Below the pieces are notes generated by a model. The model was not told where the DNA came from, did no database searches, and was given only the letters and a program-made list of their open reading frames with translations. This document shows positions 25,082 through 33,542 of a stretch of DNA of 44,730 bases, piece after piece. Numbering within the stretch: position 1 is the first letter of the stretch; every line of letters starts with the position of its first letter. A program made the position numbers and the translations under genes. Source of the stretch: a bacterium (GTDB taxonomy: Bacteria; Bdellovibrionota_B; Oligoflexia; Oligoflexales; RGVZ01); contig RGVZ01000017.1 of NCBI GenBank assembly GCA_010029825.1, positions 1 through 44,730 of the forward strand, read 5' to 3'.

Positions 25082-25934
25082 TCGTCCAGACGCGACCATC
25101 TTTTTCGACACGCAGGGTCCACGAGAAGGTTCACAAGAAGGTTCACAAGAAGGTTCACAAGAAGGTTCACAAGAAGGTTCACAAGAAGGTTCACAAGAAG
25201 GCCCCTGGGTGACCCTGGTCAACGGGCACACCCGGACCTCATCTGACTTCAAGATGATGGCGCGTTATCTGGAAGACCGGGGATTCCGGGTCCTGATGCT
25301 CGACAACCGCGGTTCTGGCAAGAGTCAGGCTCGCGCGGATTTTGATCTTGAGGACATGGTCGCTGACATCGTGGCGATCTGGGATCACCTCGATGTCAGG
25401 CGCAGCCATGTGCTCGGCATTTCCATGGGTGGGATGATCGCGCAGTGGCTCGCGGGAAAGTTCCCCGAAAGGATTGATCGCCTGGTTCTGGTTTCTACGG
25501 CTCCAAACCGCGGTTACATCCGCGATCACGGCAGCTATGCCTGGTCAGGTGATGAAAAGGCGGTCGAGGCAAAACTCGCGACTTACTTCTCGCCTGGATT
25601 TCTCGCCGCCAACAAACCTCTCGTGACGGCGATGGCAAAGCAAATGGCCAAGGCCGCGCGCGAGGGTACATTCATCGGAGATTCCGCGCGCCAGATGCGG
25701 GCGATGGAAGGTTTTGACGCGAAGTCGCTGCTGGGTGCCATCAAGGCGCCGGTATTGCTCATCCATGGCAAGGAAGATGTCATCGTACCCCCGGTCGCGG
25801 TCGACGCGTTGGCGTCGGGCCTTCGTGACTCGAGGATCTCATGGTTCGATGGTGCCGGACATCTGTTGCTCGCGGAGCGTCCGAAGGAACTTTACGAGCA
25901 GGTCGGCCGGTTTTTCTCGGGCCTGATGGCTTAA
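25068..25934 (+). CDS. Alpha/beta hydrolase with an EGSQ repeat insertion
   Basis: The 288-residue cytoplasmic hydrolase has the nucleophile elbow G-I-S-M-G (Ser119), the acid in H-G-K-E-D-V-I-V-P (Asp237) and the base in G-A-G-H-L-L-L (His265). It is close to the 3-oxoadipate enol-lactonase/haloperoxidase type. Residues 20-43 are six perfect E-G-S-Q copies encoded by a 12-bp tandem repeat, placed in the loop between the first strand (T-I-F-F-D) and the second (W-V-T-L-V-N-G). The start is either ATG 25056 or ATG 25068; the latter has GGAAG 12 nt upstream. It overlaps the upstream flippase-like gene by 14 nt and the converging coiled-coil gene by 4 nt. Substrate unknown. Confidence 0.82.
   Translation: MPYLDRPDATIFFDTQGPREGSQEGSQEGSQEGSQEGSQEGSQEGPWVTLVNGHTRTSSDFKMMARYLEDRGFRVLMLDNRGSGKSQARADFDLEDMVADIVAIWDHLDVRRSHVLGISMGGMIAQWLAGKFPERIDRLVLVSTAPNRGYIRDHGSYAWSGDEKAVEAKLATYFSPGFLAANKPLVTAMAKQMAKAAREGTFIGDSARQMRAMEGFDAKSLLGAIKAPVLLIHGKEDVIVPPVAVDALASGLRDSRISWFDGAGHLLLAERPKELYEQVGRFFSGLMA
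25125..25200. repeat. Perfect 12-bp tandem repeat, six copies plus a partial
   Basis: The unit GAAGGTTCACAA occurs in six identical copies (25125-25196), followed by GAAG. It is in frame, so copy-number change adds or removes E-G-S-Q without a frameshift. Zero divergence, including at third positions, points to recent expansion by slippage. Confidence 0.95.
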
Positions 25935-26545
25935 AGTGACTTTCCGCTGGAAGCCGCAATTCCCGCGAGGAGTCGGACCTCAGCTTCGCTGAGGTCAACC
26001 TCAACCGCGACTTTCGGGACTGAATTTCCTTGCGCCAGCAGGCTGCGGGCGTCAGTGTATTTCTTTTCGCGCATCTCGCTCATCACCTCTTCAAAAGGCG
26101 CCTTCTCGTCCAACGCCTTGCACATCATTTCGGCCCGCGCCAGCAACTTGCGCAGGAGGTTGCGCTCGGACTCAAGTTTGCGCAACAACCCGAGCACCTG
26201 TTCTTGCCGCGCCGCCAGTTCCGCCAGAGGGCCCTGAAGGGTGCCACCAAATCCACTGAGGACCTTCTCGACTTCCTCACGCATCACGCTGCCGCTGCCC
26301 TTGACCTCTTGCTCGGCCTCGACGGCCATCCGTGAAACGCGATCACTGACTTCACGCATTCGTGCCTGCCCCTCGGCGATTTCGCGCCGGACGCTGGTTC
26401 TGAGGTCCTCAATTTGCCTGCGTTCATCCGCAAGCTCCGACACAACGTCTGCCTCGATGGTGCGACGACGGGAAAACTGCCAGAACGCGTAAATCAGGCC
26501 CGCGTCGACCAGAAGAAGGATCGCGATCAAGGTTGTCTGCATCAT
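25931..26545 (-). CDS. Membrane-anchored coiled-coil protein, DUF2802-like
   Basis: 204 residues. A single N-terminal helix T-T-L-I-A-I-L-L-L-V-D-A-G-L-I-Y-A-F-W crosses the membrane. A long charged region (about 30-135) of the pattern seen in coiled coils follows. The C-terminus, Y-T-D-A-R-S-L-L-A-Q-G then V-A-V-E-V-D-L-S-E-A-E-V-R-L-L, resembles the DUF2802 helix-turn-helix-like tail found in proteins encoded in polar-flagellum/chemotaxis clusters of gammaproteobacteria. ATG 26545 is preferred over TTG 26557 because GGAG lies 6 nt upstream. It is last in the flagellar run, 33 nt after the PilZ-like gene, so a link to flagellar placement or chemotaxis is inferred. Confidence 0.6.
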   Translation of the reverse strand: MMQTTLIAILLLVDAGLIYAFWQFSRRRTIEADVVSELADERRQIEDLRTSVRREIAEGQARMREVSDRVSRMAVEAEQEVKGSGSVMREEVEKVLSGFGGTLQGPLAELAARQEQVLGLLRKLESERNLLRKLLARAEMMCKALDEKAPFEEVMSEMREKKYTDARSLLAQGNSVPKVAVEVDLSEAEVRLLAGIAASSGKSL

Positions 26546-26578
26546 GGATGACTCCAAGCGGAAAAATCCGGTTAGGCT

Positions 26579-27052
26579 TCAGCCTTCCTCGAGGAACTTC
26601 CTGAGGACTTGTTCGTCGGCCGCGTCGAGATTCACGGTCTGCGCGATGATGTGCTTTTTGCGACCCCGTTTACCAACGTCGTCGACTTTCATCACTTTGG
26701 CGAGGATCCGGAACTTTTCCGGGACGTCGATCCGCCGGTACTCAACGACTTTTTGTTTGCGTGTCCAGTAATCCGGCAAGGCGATCTCAATCTTGAGCAG
26801 CGCGCCTGTCTTGAATTCGGCGGATACCTGGAACTCAATCCCGTGCGGGCTTATGAAAGAGGATTGGATGTCGTGGCTGTGAGCCGGGTCCGTTTTCAGG
26901 GAGAACGGCATCACGGAGATCGGAATCTTCTTGTTGCTCCGCGGAAAATTGCGGATGAACTTCTCACTGAAGACGACGGCATCATTGCGCGCCGGGTCCC
27001 CATTGGAATCTTCCGACCCTGGTTGAATCTGGTTCTCGATGACATCTGACAT
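26579..27052 (-). CDS. PilZ-like domain protein
   Basis: 157 residues. Residues 35-157 look like a PilZ beta-barrel: R-N-F-P-R-S-N-K-K-I-P-I as a possible c-di-GMP R-x-x-x-R region, S-S-F-I-S-P-H-G-I in the place of (D/N)-x-S-x-x-G, then F-K-T-G-A-L-L-K-I-E-I-A-L-P and R-I-L-A-K-V-M-K-V-D-D-V. The key Asp/Asn of the second motif is Ser here, so c-di-GMP binding is uncertain. The first 30 residues are acidic and probably disordered. The start is ATG 27052, which has AGGGAG 5 nt upstream, rather than the GTG/ATG-like starts further up. It lies between the CheY-like and coiled-coil genes. PilZ proteins commonly tune flagellar motors. Confidence 0.6.
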   Translation of the reverse strand: MSDVIENQIQPGSEDSNGDPARNDAVVFSEKFIRNFPRSNKKIPISVMPFSLKTDPAHSHDIQSSFISPHGIEFQVSAEFKTGALLKIEIALPDYWTRKQKVVEYRRIDVPEKFRILAKVMKVDDVGKRGRKKHIIAQTVNLDAADEQVLRKFLEEG

Positions 27053-27066
27053 TTGATCTCCCTGCG

Positions 27067-27477
27067 TCAAACAGCTTTCTTGATGCCATAGGTTGCGAAA
27101 ATCTTGATCAACTTCTCCTGGAGCGTCTGGGCCGTGAACGGTTTTACGATGTAGTTTGATACACCGCTTTTCACCGCTGCCATGATGTTGTCCTGCTCGG
27201 CCTCGGCCGTGACCATGAGAAACGGGAGCTTCTTCAATTTCTCGTCCTGGCGTACTGCCTGCAACAACTCCAGGCCAGTCATGTTCGGCATGTTCCAGTC
27301 GGACACGATGAACTCAATCGATGAGTCCTTCTGGAGCATCTCCAATGCCTGTTTTCCGTCCTCGGCCTCGATCATGTTCGAGTAGCCAAGCTGTTTCATG
27401 AGGGTTTTGGTGATCCTTCTCATCGTCGGGAAGTCATCAACGACGAGGACTTTCATGTTCGGGTCGCCAAGTGCCAT
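27067..27477 (-). CDS. cheY: CheY-like response regulator
   Basis: The 136-residue single receiver domain has the acidic pair D14-D15 (V-L-V-V-D-D-F-P), phospho-acceptor Asp60 in V-S-D-W-N-M-P-N-M, Thr90 in V-T-A-E-A and Lys112 in V-K-P-F. The W-N-M-P-N-M-x-G-L-E-L-L sequence is the hallmark of the chemotaxis CheY that binds the flagellar switch. There is no output domain. ATG 27477 is preferred over GTG 27489 because GAGG lies 6 nt upstream. It sits just downstream of fliA, as in many polar-flagellum clusters. It is presumably phosphorylated by a CheA encoded elsewhere, and binds FliM/FliN. Confidence 0.92.
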   Translation of the reverse strand: MALGDPNMKVLVVDDFPTMRRITKTLMKQLGYSNMIEAEDGKQALEMLQKDSSIEFIVSDWNMPNMTGLELLQAVRQDEKLKKLPFLMVTAEAEQDNIMAAVKSGVSNYIVKPFTAQTLQEKLIKIFATYGIKKAV

Positions 27478-27493
27478 GTCGCGCCTCACTCCG

Positions 27494-28252
27494 TTATTCC
27501 GTCAAGATATGTTTGAGTTTTGATCGCAACTTGTTGACTGCCTGGGTGTGCAGCTGGCTCACCCGCGACTCTGTGACCTCAAGGATCTTTCCGATCTCCT
27601 TGAGATTCAGGTCCTCGTAGTAGTACAGGGACAGGACCAGCTTCTGTTTCTCGGGAAGATCCTGGATATGATTGATCAGAAGCTGGCGAACCCCCTGGTT
27701 TTTCAAGTGCTGGAATGGATTCTTTGAATTCGGGTTTTCCAGGGACTCAAGAAGGCTCTTGCGGTCGCTCTGGCTCGGTCCGCTGAGCTCGTCGATGGAC
27801 AGGAGGGTGACCGATTTAACTTTCGAGACGAGGTCGTGATATTCATCAAGCGGCATCCCGAGTTTGTCGGCGAGCTCCGCGTCCGTGACAGACCGCTTGA
27901 ATTCCTGCTCCAATTCGGCATACGTGCGTTCGATTTTCTTGGCCTTGTCGCGAACCGAACGTGGGACCCAGTCTTGACTGCGCAGTTCATCCAGGATCGC
28001 CCCGCGGATGCGGAATTCCGCGTACGTCTTGAATTTGTTGTCGCGACTGGGGTCGTACTTCTCGATCGCGTCCATCAGCCCGATGACGCCGGCACTGATA
28101 AGGTCGTCGATCTCGATGTTGGACGGCAGGCGTGCCGCGATCCTCTGCGCGACAAAGCGGATCAGGGGCGCGTAGTCCATGATCAATTGATCACGGAGTT
28201 TCCCGTCAACACCTTGGGTGTCCTGCTTGTACCTTTTAACGAGGCCCTTCAT
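27494..28252 (-). CDS. fliA: RNA polymerase sigma-28 factor for flagellar genes
   Basis: 252 residues of the FliA/WhiG group. Region 2 includes L-P-S-N-I-E-I-D-D-L-I-S-A-G-V-I-G-L-M-D-A-I and K-F-K-T-Y-A-E-F-R-I-R-G-A-I-L-D-E-L-R. Region 3 shows W-V-P-R-S-V-R. Region 4 contains L-P-E-K-Q-K-L-V-L-S-L-Y-Y and the helix-turn-helix L-N-L-K-E-I-G-K-I-L-E-V-T-E-S-R-V-S-Q. It directs late flagellar and chemotaxis genes. ATG 28252 overlaps the flhG stop as ATGA, so the two are translationally coupled. An anti-sigma FlgM is not encoded in this window. Confidence 0.96.
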   Translation of the reverse strand: MKGLVKRYKQDTQGVDGKLRDQLIMDYAPLIRFVAQRIAARLPSNIEIDDLISAGVIGLMDAIEKYDPSRDNKFKTYAEFRIRGAILDELRSQDWVPRSVRDKAKKIERTYAELEQEFKRSVTDAELADKLGMPLDEYHDLVSKVKSVTLLSIDELSGPSQSDRKSLLESLENPNSKNPFQHLKNQGVRQLLINHIQDLPEKQKLVLSLYYYEDLNLKEIGKILEVTESRVSQLHTQAVNKLRSKLKHILTE

Positions 28253-29073
28253 GGGTGGGTCCCCTCCAATGACATGTCAGACGGATCATGGATGTCGCCT
28301 GTTCCCGGGCGCCAGCCGTCGGATGTGCTCAAGATGCGGTGAAAGCATTGTGTCCAGGCCTGACCCGCGATCGAGAAATTTGAATTCTCCTGGACCGCCC
28401 TCCTTGCCATGACCCCGCGCTGGACGGCCGGGTCGAGCGGGATGGCGCCGGCAAAAACCAGTTTCGTGGAGAGGAACCTGGACGCCACTTCCGACAGGCG
28501 ATCGAAAATCCTGCGACCTTCGTCATCGGAGCGAACTTGATTCACAGCCAACGCGACCGCTGGAACATCCTCGCACTCCGAAAGAACCTTGATCAGCGCA
28601 TAGGCATCCGTGATCGCGTGAGGTTCCGGCGTCGTCACGACGAGGTTGATAGCGGCCAGCCGGTTCAATTGAAGCACGGTCTCTGAAATACCCGCTCCCG
28701 TGTCGATGATAACGGTATCAAACCGGTTGGCGATGCGGCGGATATCGTCGAGGAATGAGTCTCGCATTGACGGATCGAGGTTCTGCAGGGCCGCGATACC
28801 TGATCCAGCCGGCAGCACCGTGATTCCGAGGGGACCCCTGACCAGCGCATCCTCAATCGTCAGCCTCCCGGTCAGCACTTCAAAGATGCTGTTCTCGGGC
28901 TTCAGCCCGAGGAGAACATCAACATTGGCCAGACCCAGGTCGCCATCGATGATCAACGTCCGGTCACCCCGGCGTGCCGAGGTCGCCGCGAGGTGTACAG
29001 AAGTCAATGTCTTGCCGACGCCGCCCTTGCCGCTGGAGACCGCGATGGAATTTTTTGATGAAAGCACGTGCAT
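28249..29073 (-). CDS. flhG: Flagellar number regulator, MinD-like ATPase FlhG (FleN/YlxH)
   Basis: The 274-residue ParA/MinD-family ATPase cooperates with FlhF to set flagellum number and place. Deviant Walker A S-G-K-G-G-V-G-K-T at 14-22; D-G-D-L-G-L-A-N-V-D-V-L-L-G near 43-56, the FlhG-specific signature; I-I-D-T-G-A-G-I near 121; T-T-P-E-P-H-A-I-T-D-A-Y. A C-terminal MinD-like amphipathic membrane helix is not evident; the tail D-I-H-D-P-S-D-M-S-L-E-G-T-H-P is polar. ATG 29073 lies 15 nt after the flhF stop. The pair flhF-flhG followed by fliA is the classic arrangement of polar-flagellated bacteria. Confidence 0.95.
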   Translation of the reverse strand: MHVLSSKNSIAVSSGKGGVGKTLTSVHLAATSARRGDRTLIIDGDLGLANVDVLLGLKPENSIFEVLTGRLTIEDALVRGPLGITVLPAGSGIAALQNLDPSMRDSFLDDIRRIANRFDTVIIDTGAGISETVLQLNRLAAINLVVTTPEPHAITDAYALIKVLSECEDVPAVALAVNQVRSDDEGRRIFDRLSEVASRFLSTKLVFAGAIPLDPAVQRGVMARRAVQENSNFSIAGQAWTQCFHRILSTSDGWRPGTGDIHDPSDMSLEGTHP

Positions 29074-29088
29074 GGTCCCGTTCCTGTG

Positions 29089-30282
29089 TTACCTCGAAAG
29101 ACCAAAAATCTGCTCAACTACCCGTTCACGACTGGCGCGTTCGACGTCATCCGGCAATTCCGGTCCGGTGCCGAAAAAGCTGAGCGGGACGCCCCATTTC
29201 GCGCCGATGTTGAACACATCAGCGAATTGCCAGCTCTCGTCGAGCTTGTTGAACGCAAGGCTGCGAATCCCGAGGTTTGAGTACATCCGAACCGCCGAGT
29301 CCAGAACGGGGGCCTTTTCTGCCGCGGAGAGGACGAGGTGAAATTCAACCGAAGGCGCGCTCGACTTGAGCTGCTGCAGGTCCTCGAGGATCTGCATCTG
29401 CTTCACGGGGCGTCCGGTTGTGTCAACGAGAACGAGGTCACAGTCCTGGTTCCTGGACAGGACGGCAGGCAGTTCGCCCGGCTGCTGGATGGCAGCGAAG
29501 CGAATGTCGAGGACCTTGGCGTAGACGCGCAGTTGCTCCGACGCGGCCAGACGCACGGCGTCGTAGGAGACAATAAGGACCTTCCGCTTCTCGCGGACAG
29601 AGAACTGCGCAGCGAGCTTGCAAAGAAGGGTGGATTTCCCCGCGCCCGCGGGACCAACGAGGCAATGAACGGCCTGGCCACCTGGCAGGGACTCCCAGCG
29701 CGGTGAGATCGAAATTTGCTTCAGCATCCAGCGGATCGCGTGGTCCCTGTACCAGGCCTCAGGCGAAGTTGATGAATCCTGTTTCGGCGCAGCCAGCTTT
29801 GAAAGGTTGTTCGAGAGTTTCGAGAGCAATGTCTCGTCGATTCCCCCATGGAGGAGCATCCGGATGACGTCCCCTGCCGCTGGATGGAGAGATTGCTCGA
29901 CGCCAGCGTTGTTGTGGCGGAGGACTTCCAAAAGGAGAAGTTTCAAGTCGTGAACGGATCCCTCAAGGTTTTCGAGACGACGCGATGAGGGAAGCCGCGA
30001 TTCCAGGGATTCGATGCGTTTCTGGATCCTTTCGAACACCGCATCGAGTTTCGCGCTACTGACAGCGGCTGCCTGGTTTCCGGACGCCGCGCTGGTTGAG
30101 GCGCCGGCGATGCTGCGGGATGAATTCGCGGCCGCCGCGGTGACTTCGACGACCTTCACGTTGGGTCTGCCCTCAGCGCTCTTTTCCCGCGTGGACAGGA
30201 TGACAGCGTCATTGCCGAATTCCTGTTTGACGGCCTTGACGGCATCCTTGAATGACACTGCCTCGAATGTTTTGACTTGCAT
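29089..30282 (-). CDS. flhF: Flagellar biosynthesis SRP-type GTPase FlhF
   Basis: 397 residues. The B domain starts M-Q-V-K-T-F-E-A and is followed by an Ala/Ser-rich low-complexity linker (about 48-80). The N and G domains hold G-P-A-G-A-G-K-S-T (210-218), D-A-V-R-L-A-A-x-E-Q-L, D-T-T-G-R (287-291) and the nucleotide-specificity segment F-N-K-L-D-E. These are the SRP54/FtsY/FlhF GTPase motifs. FlhF dimers mark the pole where the flagellum is built, and FlhG activates the GTPase. ATG 30282 lies 12 nt after the flhA stop. Confidence 0.95.
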   Translation of the reverse strand: MQVKTFEAVSFKDAVKAVKQEFGNDAVILSTREKSAEGRPNVKVVEVTAAAANSSRSIAGASTSAASGNQAAAVSSAKLDAVFERIQKRIESLESRLPSSRRLENLEGSVHDLKLLLLEVLRHNNAGVEQSLHPAAGDVIRMLLHGGIDETLLSKLSNNLSKLAAPKQDSSTSPEAWYRDHAIRWMLKQISISPRWESLPGGQAVHCLVGPAGAGKSTLLCKLAAQFSVREKRKVLIVSYDAVRLAASEQLRVYAKVLDIRFAAIQQPGELPAVLSRNQDCDLVLVDTTGRPVKQMQILEDLQQLKSSAPSVEFHLVLSAAEKAPVLDSAVRMYSNLGIRSLAFNKLDESWQFADVFNIGAKWGVPLSFFGTGPELPDDVERASRERVVEQIFGLSR

Positions 30283-30294
30283 GGATCGTGTCCC

Positions 30295-32397
30295 TTATTG
30301 CAGTCGCACCGTTCCAACGGTCTTTGTCTTGGCTTCCCCGGGCAGCTCATCCCACGCGAGTACCACCAGTCCGGGGATGAACTGGGTCACCAGTTTTCTC
30401 AAATCCCATCTGATGCGGGAGCCGCAGAGGAGGATGGGAATCGCGCCATGCGGCTCAAAGTTTCGCATGGTCGAGGCAATGCCGTTGAGCAGACGTTGCG
30501 CGAGCTCGGGGTCGAGGTTCAGTGAAGTCGACCCGTCGTCGTTGATCCTCTGGCTCATCACGATCGTATCCTCGACCGCGCGATCCAGGCTCGCCACAAG
30601 CAGCTGATTGTCATTTGTCAGGTACTTCCTGATGATACCACGCCCCAAAGACTTGCGGACATATCGCGTCAAGATTTCCGGTGACTTGATCGCCTTTGAA
30701 TGGTCGGCAAGAGTTTCAAAAATCGTCAGTGTATCCCGGATGCTGACTGACTCTGACAGCAGGTTCTGGAGAACCTTGACAACGTCTCCGAGGGTCAGGC
30801 GGTCTGTGGCGATGACTTCCTCGATCACCTTCGGGTGTTCCCTCTTGACACCATCGATCAGGTTCTGGGTTTCCTGGCGTCCGAGCAGTTCAAACGCGTG
30901 TTCGGAGATGAGCTTAGTCAGGTGCGTGACAACCACCGTCGCGCAGTTGACAACCGTATAGCCACGGAAAGTGGCTTCATCCCTCTGGTTTTGCTTGATC
31001 CAGATTGCCTCGAGACCATAGGCCGGCTCGATGGTCTTGATGCCGGAGATCGGATCAGAGATATCGCCGGGGTCCATGGCAAGATGATAGTCGATCATCA
31101 AGTTGCCACGCCCGATCACGTTGCCCTTCAGCAGGATCTGGTATTCGCTTGGCTGCAACTGTATGTTGTCGCGCACCATTACCATCGGCACGATGATGCC
31201 AAGGTCCTGCGCGAATTGCTTGCGCGCCGAAATGATGCGCTCGAGTATCTCCCCATCCTGCGCGGTGTCAACCAGCGGGATCAGGCCGACGCCAACTTCA
31301 AGCGCCATGGTGTCCACATGTAGCAGCGCCTCGATGGAGTCGGAACTTCCTTCTTTCCGGTCCTTGTCTTGCGCCTCCGCCTTGGCTTCTTCCTCAGCCC
31401 TCAGATTCATCGCGTCGGCCGAGAGGCGTCCGAGGTAGAAGAACCCCGCCGACATGAGCAAGAAGGGGATTGCCGGCAGCCCTGGAACGAGCGCCATCAC
31501 GACGAGGAGGCCAGAGCAGGCGAAGAGGGCCTTGGGGTGGACAATGATCTGGTCGGTAAGGTCCTGGGAGAGTCCACCACCGGCAGACGCGCGTGTGACG
31601 ATGATACCGGCAGCGGTGGAGATGATCAGGGCCGGGATCTGAGAGACCAGGCCGTCACCGACGGACAACAGCGTATAAACCTGGGCGGCGTTCTGGAAGG
31701 TCATGCCGTGCTGAAAGACCCCCACCAGCAGGCCGACGATGACGTTGATGACCGTGATGATGATGCCGGCGATCGCGTCGCCGCGCACGAACTTCGACGC
31801 ACCGTCCATGGCCCCGTAAAAGTCAGCTTCTTGCTCGACTTTGGACCTGCGCTTTTTGGCTTCATCGCGGTCGATGAGCCCTGCGTTCATTTCCGCGTCG
31901 ATGGCCATCTGCTTGCCAGGCATCGCGTCCAATGTGAAACGGGCGCCCACTTCAGCGACCCGGCCGGCACCCTTTGTGATTACGATGAAGTTGATGACGA
32001 CAAGGATCAGGAAGATGGTGAAACCGACAAAGTAGTTTCCGCCGACGACAAAGTTTCCGAATGCCTGCACGACATCTGATACGTTGCCCGTCTGGCCCTT
32101 GAGAAGGATCGCGCGTGTCGTGGCGACGTTCAGGCCCAGGCGGAACAATGTCGTCACGAGAAGGATGGTCGGGAATGTCGAGAAATCCAGTGGCTGCTTG
32201 ATGTAGACAGAAATCAGCAGGATCAGGATCGACAGCGTGATCGATACAGCCAGGAGCATGTCGAGGAGTACAGCGGGCAACGGAACGATCATCATAAAAA
32301 CGATTGCCAGCAAGCCAACGGCGAACTGGATATCCGGACTGCGCAGAAGCTCGCTGACGAGGCTTTTGCCGCTGTGGTTGCCGTGGCCATGGGTCAC
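30295..32397 (-). CDS. flhA: Flagellar type III export gate protein FlhA
   Basis: 700 residues, full length. It has eight N-terminal membrane helices (about 20-320), including V-G-L-L-A-I-V-F-M-M-I-V-P-L-P and the FHIPEP-family segment F-T-L-D-A-M-P-G-K-Q-M-A-I-D-A-E-M-N-A-G-L-I. The C-terminal cytoplasmic domain (about 350-700) docks chaperone-substrate complexes. The linker between them, E-E-E-A-K-A-E-A-Q-D-K-D-R-K-E-G, is acidic and charged. The start is read as GTG 32397, 7 nt after the flhB stop; no better start precedes the first helix. It forms the nonameric ring of the export gate with FlhB, FliP, FliQ and FliR. Confidence 0.97.
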   Translation of the reverse strand: MTHGHGNHSGKSLVSELLRSPDIQFAVGLLAIVFMMIVPLPAVLLDMLLAVSITLSILILLISVYIKQPLDFSTFPTILLVTTLFRLGLNVATTRAILLKGQTGNVSDVVQAFGNFVVGGNYFVGFTIFLILVVINFIVITKGAGRVAEVGARFTLDAMPGKQMAIDAEMNAGLIDRDEAKKRRSKVEQEADFYGAMDGASKFVRGDAIAGIIITVINVIVGLLVGVFQHGMTFQNAAQVYTLLSVGDGLVSQIPALIISTAAGIIVTRASAGGGLSQDLTDQIIVHPKALFACSGLLVVMALVPGLPAIPFLLMSAGFFYLGRLSADAMNLRAEEEAKAEAQDKDRKEGSSDSIEALLHVDTMALEVGVGLIPLVDTAQDGEILERIISARKQFAQDLGIIVPMVMVRDNIQLQPSEYQILLKGNVIGRGNLMIDYHLAMDPGDISDPISGIKTIEPAYGLEAIWIKQNQRDEATFRGYTVVNCATVVVTHLTKLISEHAFELLGRQETQNLIDGVKREHPKVIEEVIATDRLTLGDVVKVLQNLLSESVSIRDTLTIFETLADHSKAIKSPEILTRYVRKSLGRGIIRKYLTNDNQLLVASLDRAVEDTIVMSQRINDDGSTSLNLDPELAQRLLNGIASTMRNFEPHGAIPILLCGSRIRWDLRKLVTQFIPGLVVLAWDELPGEAKTKTVGTVRLQ

Positions 32398-32404
32398 TCC
32401 AGGA

Positions 32405-33508
32405 TCAGTTCACGGTTGTTTGCTTCGTCGATTTCTTCCCGAGCGGAATTCCCTTCAGCTCGAACACATAACGGATGATCGCTGAAACCGCCTTGTACAT
32501 GGTCTCGGGTATCTCCTGATCCTCTTCGACTTCCGCGAAGATGGCGCGGGCCAGGGGACGGTTCTCGACAATCGGAATATCCTGTTCTTTCGCGATTTCC
32601 CGCATCCGCAGTGCGAGGTGATCAATTCCCTTCGCGATGACAACCGGGGCGCCCATGCCGGGTTCGTACTTGAGCGCGATCGAGTAATGGGTGGGGTTCG
32701 TGACCAGCACGGTTGCCTGCTTTGTCCGTTCGACGACCTTGCGGTTCGCGATTTCGCGCTGCATGCGCTTCTGTCTTCCCTTCAGCAAAGGATCCGTTTC
32801 GCGGCGCTTGATTTCTTCCTTGATCTCTTGCTTTGTCATCTTCATTTGCTTTTCAAGGCGGAACCAGTTGTAGAAGAAGTCCGCGGCCGCGATGAACGCC
32901 ATCACCCCTCCGACGGCCCAGACGAGCTGTGAGGTGATCGTGCCCCAGTGAGCCCAGGTGCCGTTGATCGGTGTGATCATGAGGCCGGGCGCGTTGCGTA
33001 TCTCGCTCTTGATCACCGCGACCGCGACGGATGCAATGGCGGCTGTCTTGGCGAGTGACTTCAGCAGTTCCGCCCCCGCGTCCATGCCGACCATGCGCAT
33101 GATTCCGTTCAAGGGGTTCATTTTGCTGAAGTCCGGTGAGAGTTTCTCCCATGACCAGTTGAACTGTGTTTGCAGAAGGGTTGATATGGTGGCGACCGCC
33201 CCGGCAGCGACGCAAACCGGAAGAGCCATGGACAGCCCGGCGACAATGAAGTGTCCCAGCAGCGGGAAGACGTTCTGGCTATCGACACGGAAGGTCTGCG
33301 CGCGCTGGAAGGATTCGGTCATGAGTTTCTCGACCGAGACGATTCCGGCGGAACCCCCGTAGTAAAGGACTGCTGTTGCCGCCAGCAAGACGAAGACAGC
33401 CGTGATCTCTCGGGAGACAGCGACCTGACCGCGCTCGCGAAAGTCTTCGCGGCGCTCTTGTGTCGCCTCTTCTGTGCGATCATCACCATTTTCGTCAAAA
33501 CCGGCCAA
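32405..33508 (-). CDS. flhB: Flagellar type III export switch protein FlhB
   Basis: 367 residues. The N-terminus is R-T-E-E-A-T-Q-E-R-R-E-D-F-R-E-R-G-Q-V-A, as in the family. Four membrane helices lie between about 32 and 210. The cytoplasmic domain has the autocleavage site N-P-T-H (271-274), which switches export from rod/hook to filament substrates, then Y-S-I-A-L-K-Y. The start is TTG 33508, supported by TGAGGT about 7 nt upstream. It sits between fliR and flhA in the usual order. The C-terminal tail is short and basic. Confidence 0.97.
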   Translation of the reverse strand: MAGFDENGDDRTEEATQERREDFRERGQVAVSREITAVFVLLAATAVLYYGGSAGIVSVEKLMTESFQRAQTFRVDSQNVFPLLGHFIVAGLSMALPVCVAAGAVATISTLLQTQFNWSWEKLSPDFSKMNPLNGIMRMVGMDAGAELLKSLAKTAAIASVAVAVIKSEIRNAPGLMITPINGTWAHWGTITSQLVWAVGGVMAFIAAADFFYNWFRLEKQMKMTKQEIKEEIKRRETDPLLKGRQKRMQREIANRKVVERTKQATVLVTNPTHYSIALKYEPGMGAPVVIAKGIDHLALRMREIAKEQDIPIVENRPLARAIFAEVEEDQEIPETMYKAVSAIIRYVFELKGIPLGKKSTKQTTVN

Positions 33509-33542
33509 AGTGTTACCTCAAAAAATCAATGGACCGCGTCAA

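Noticed and set aside
25125-25200. Short regular repeats as a CRISPR array
   Set aside because: The units are contiguous 12-mers with no spacers and lie in frame within a hydrolase gene.
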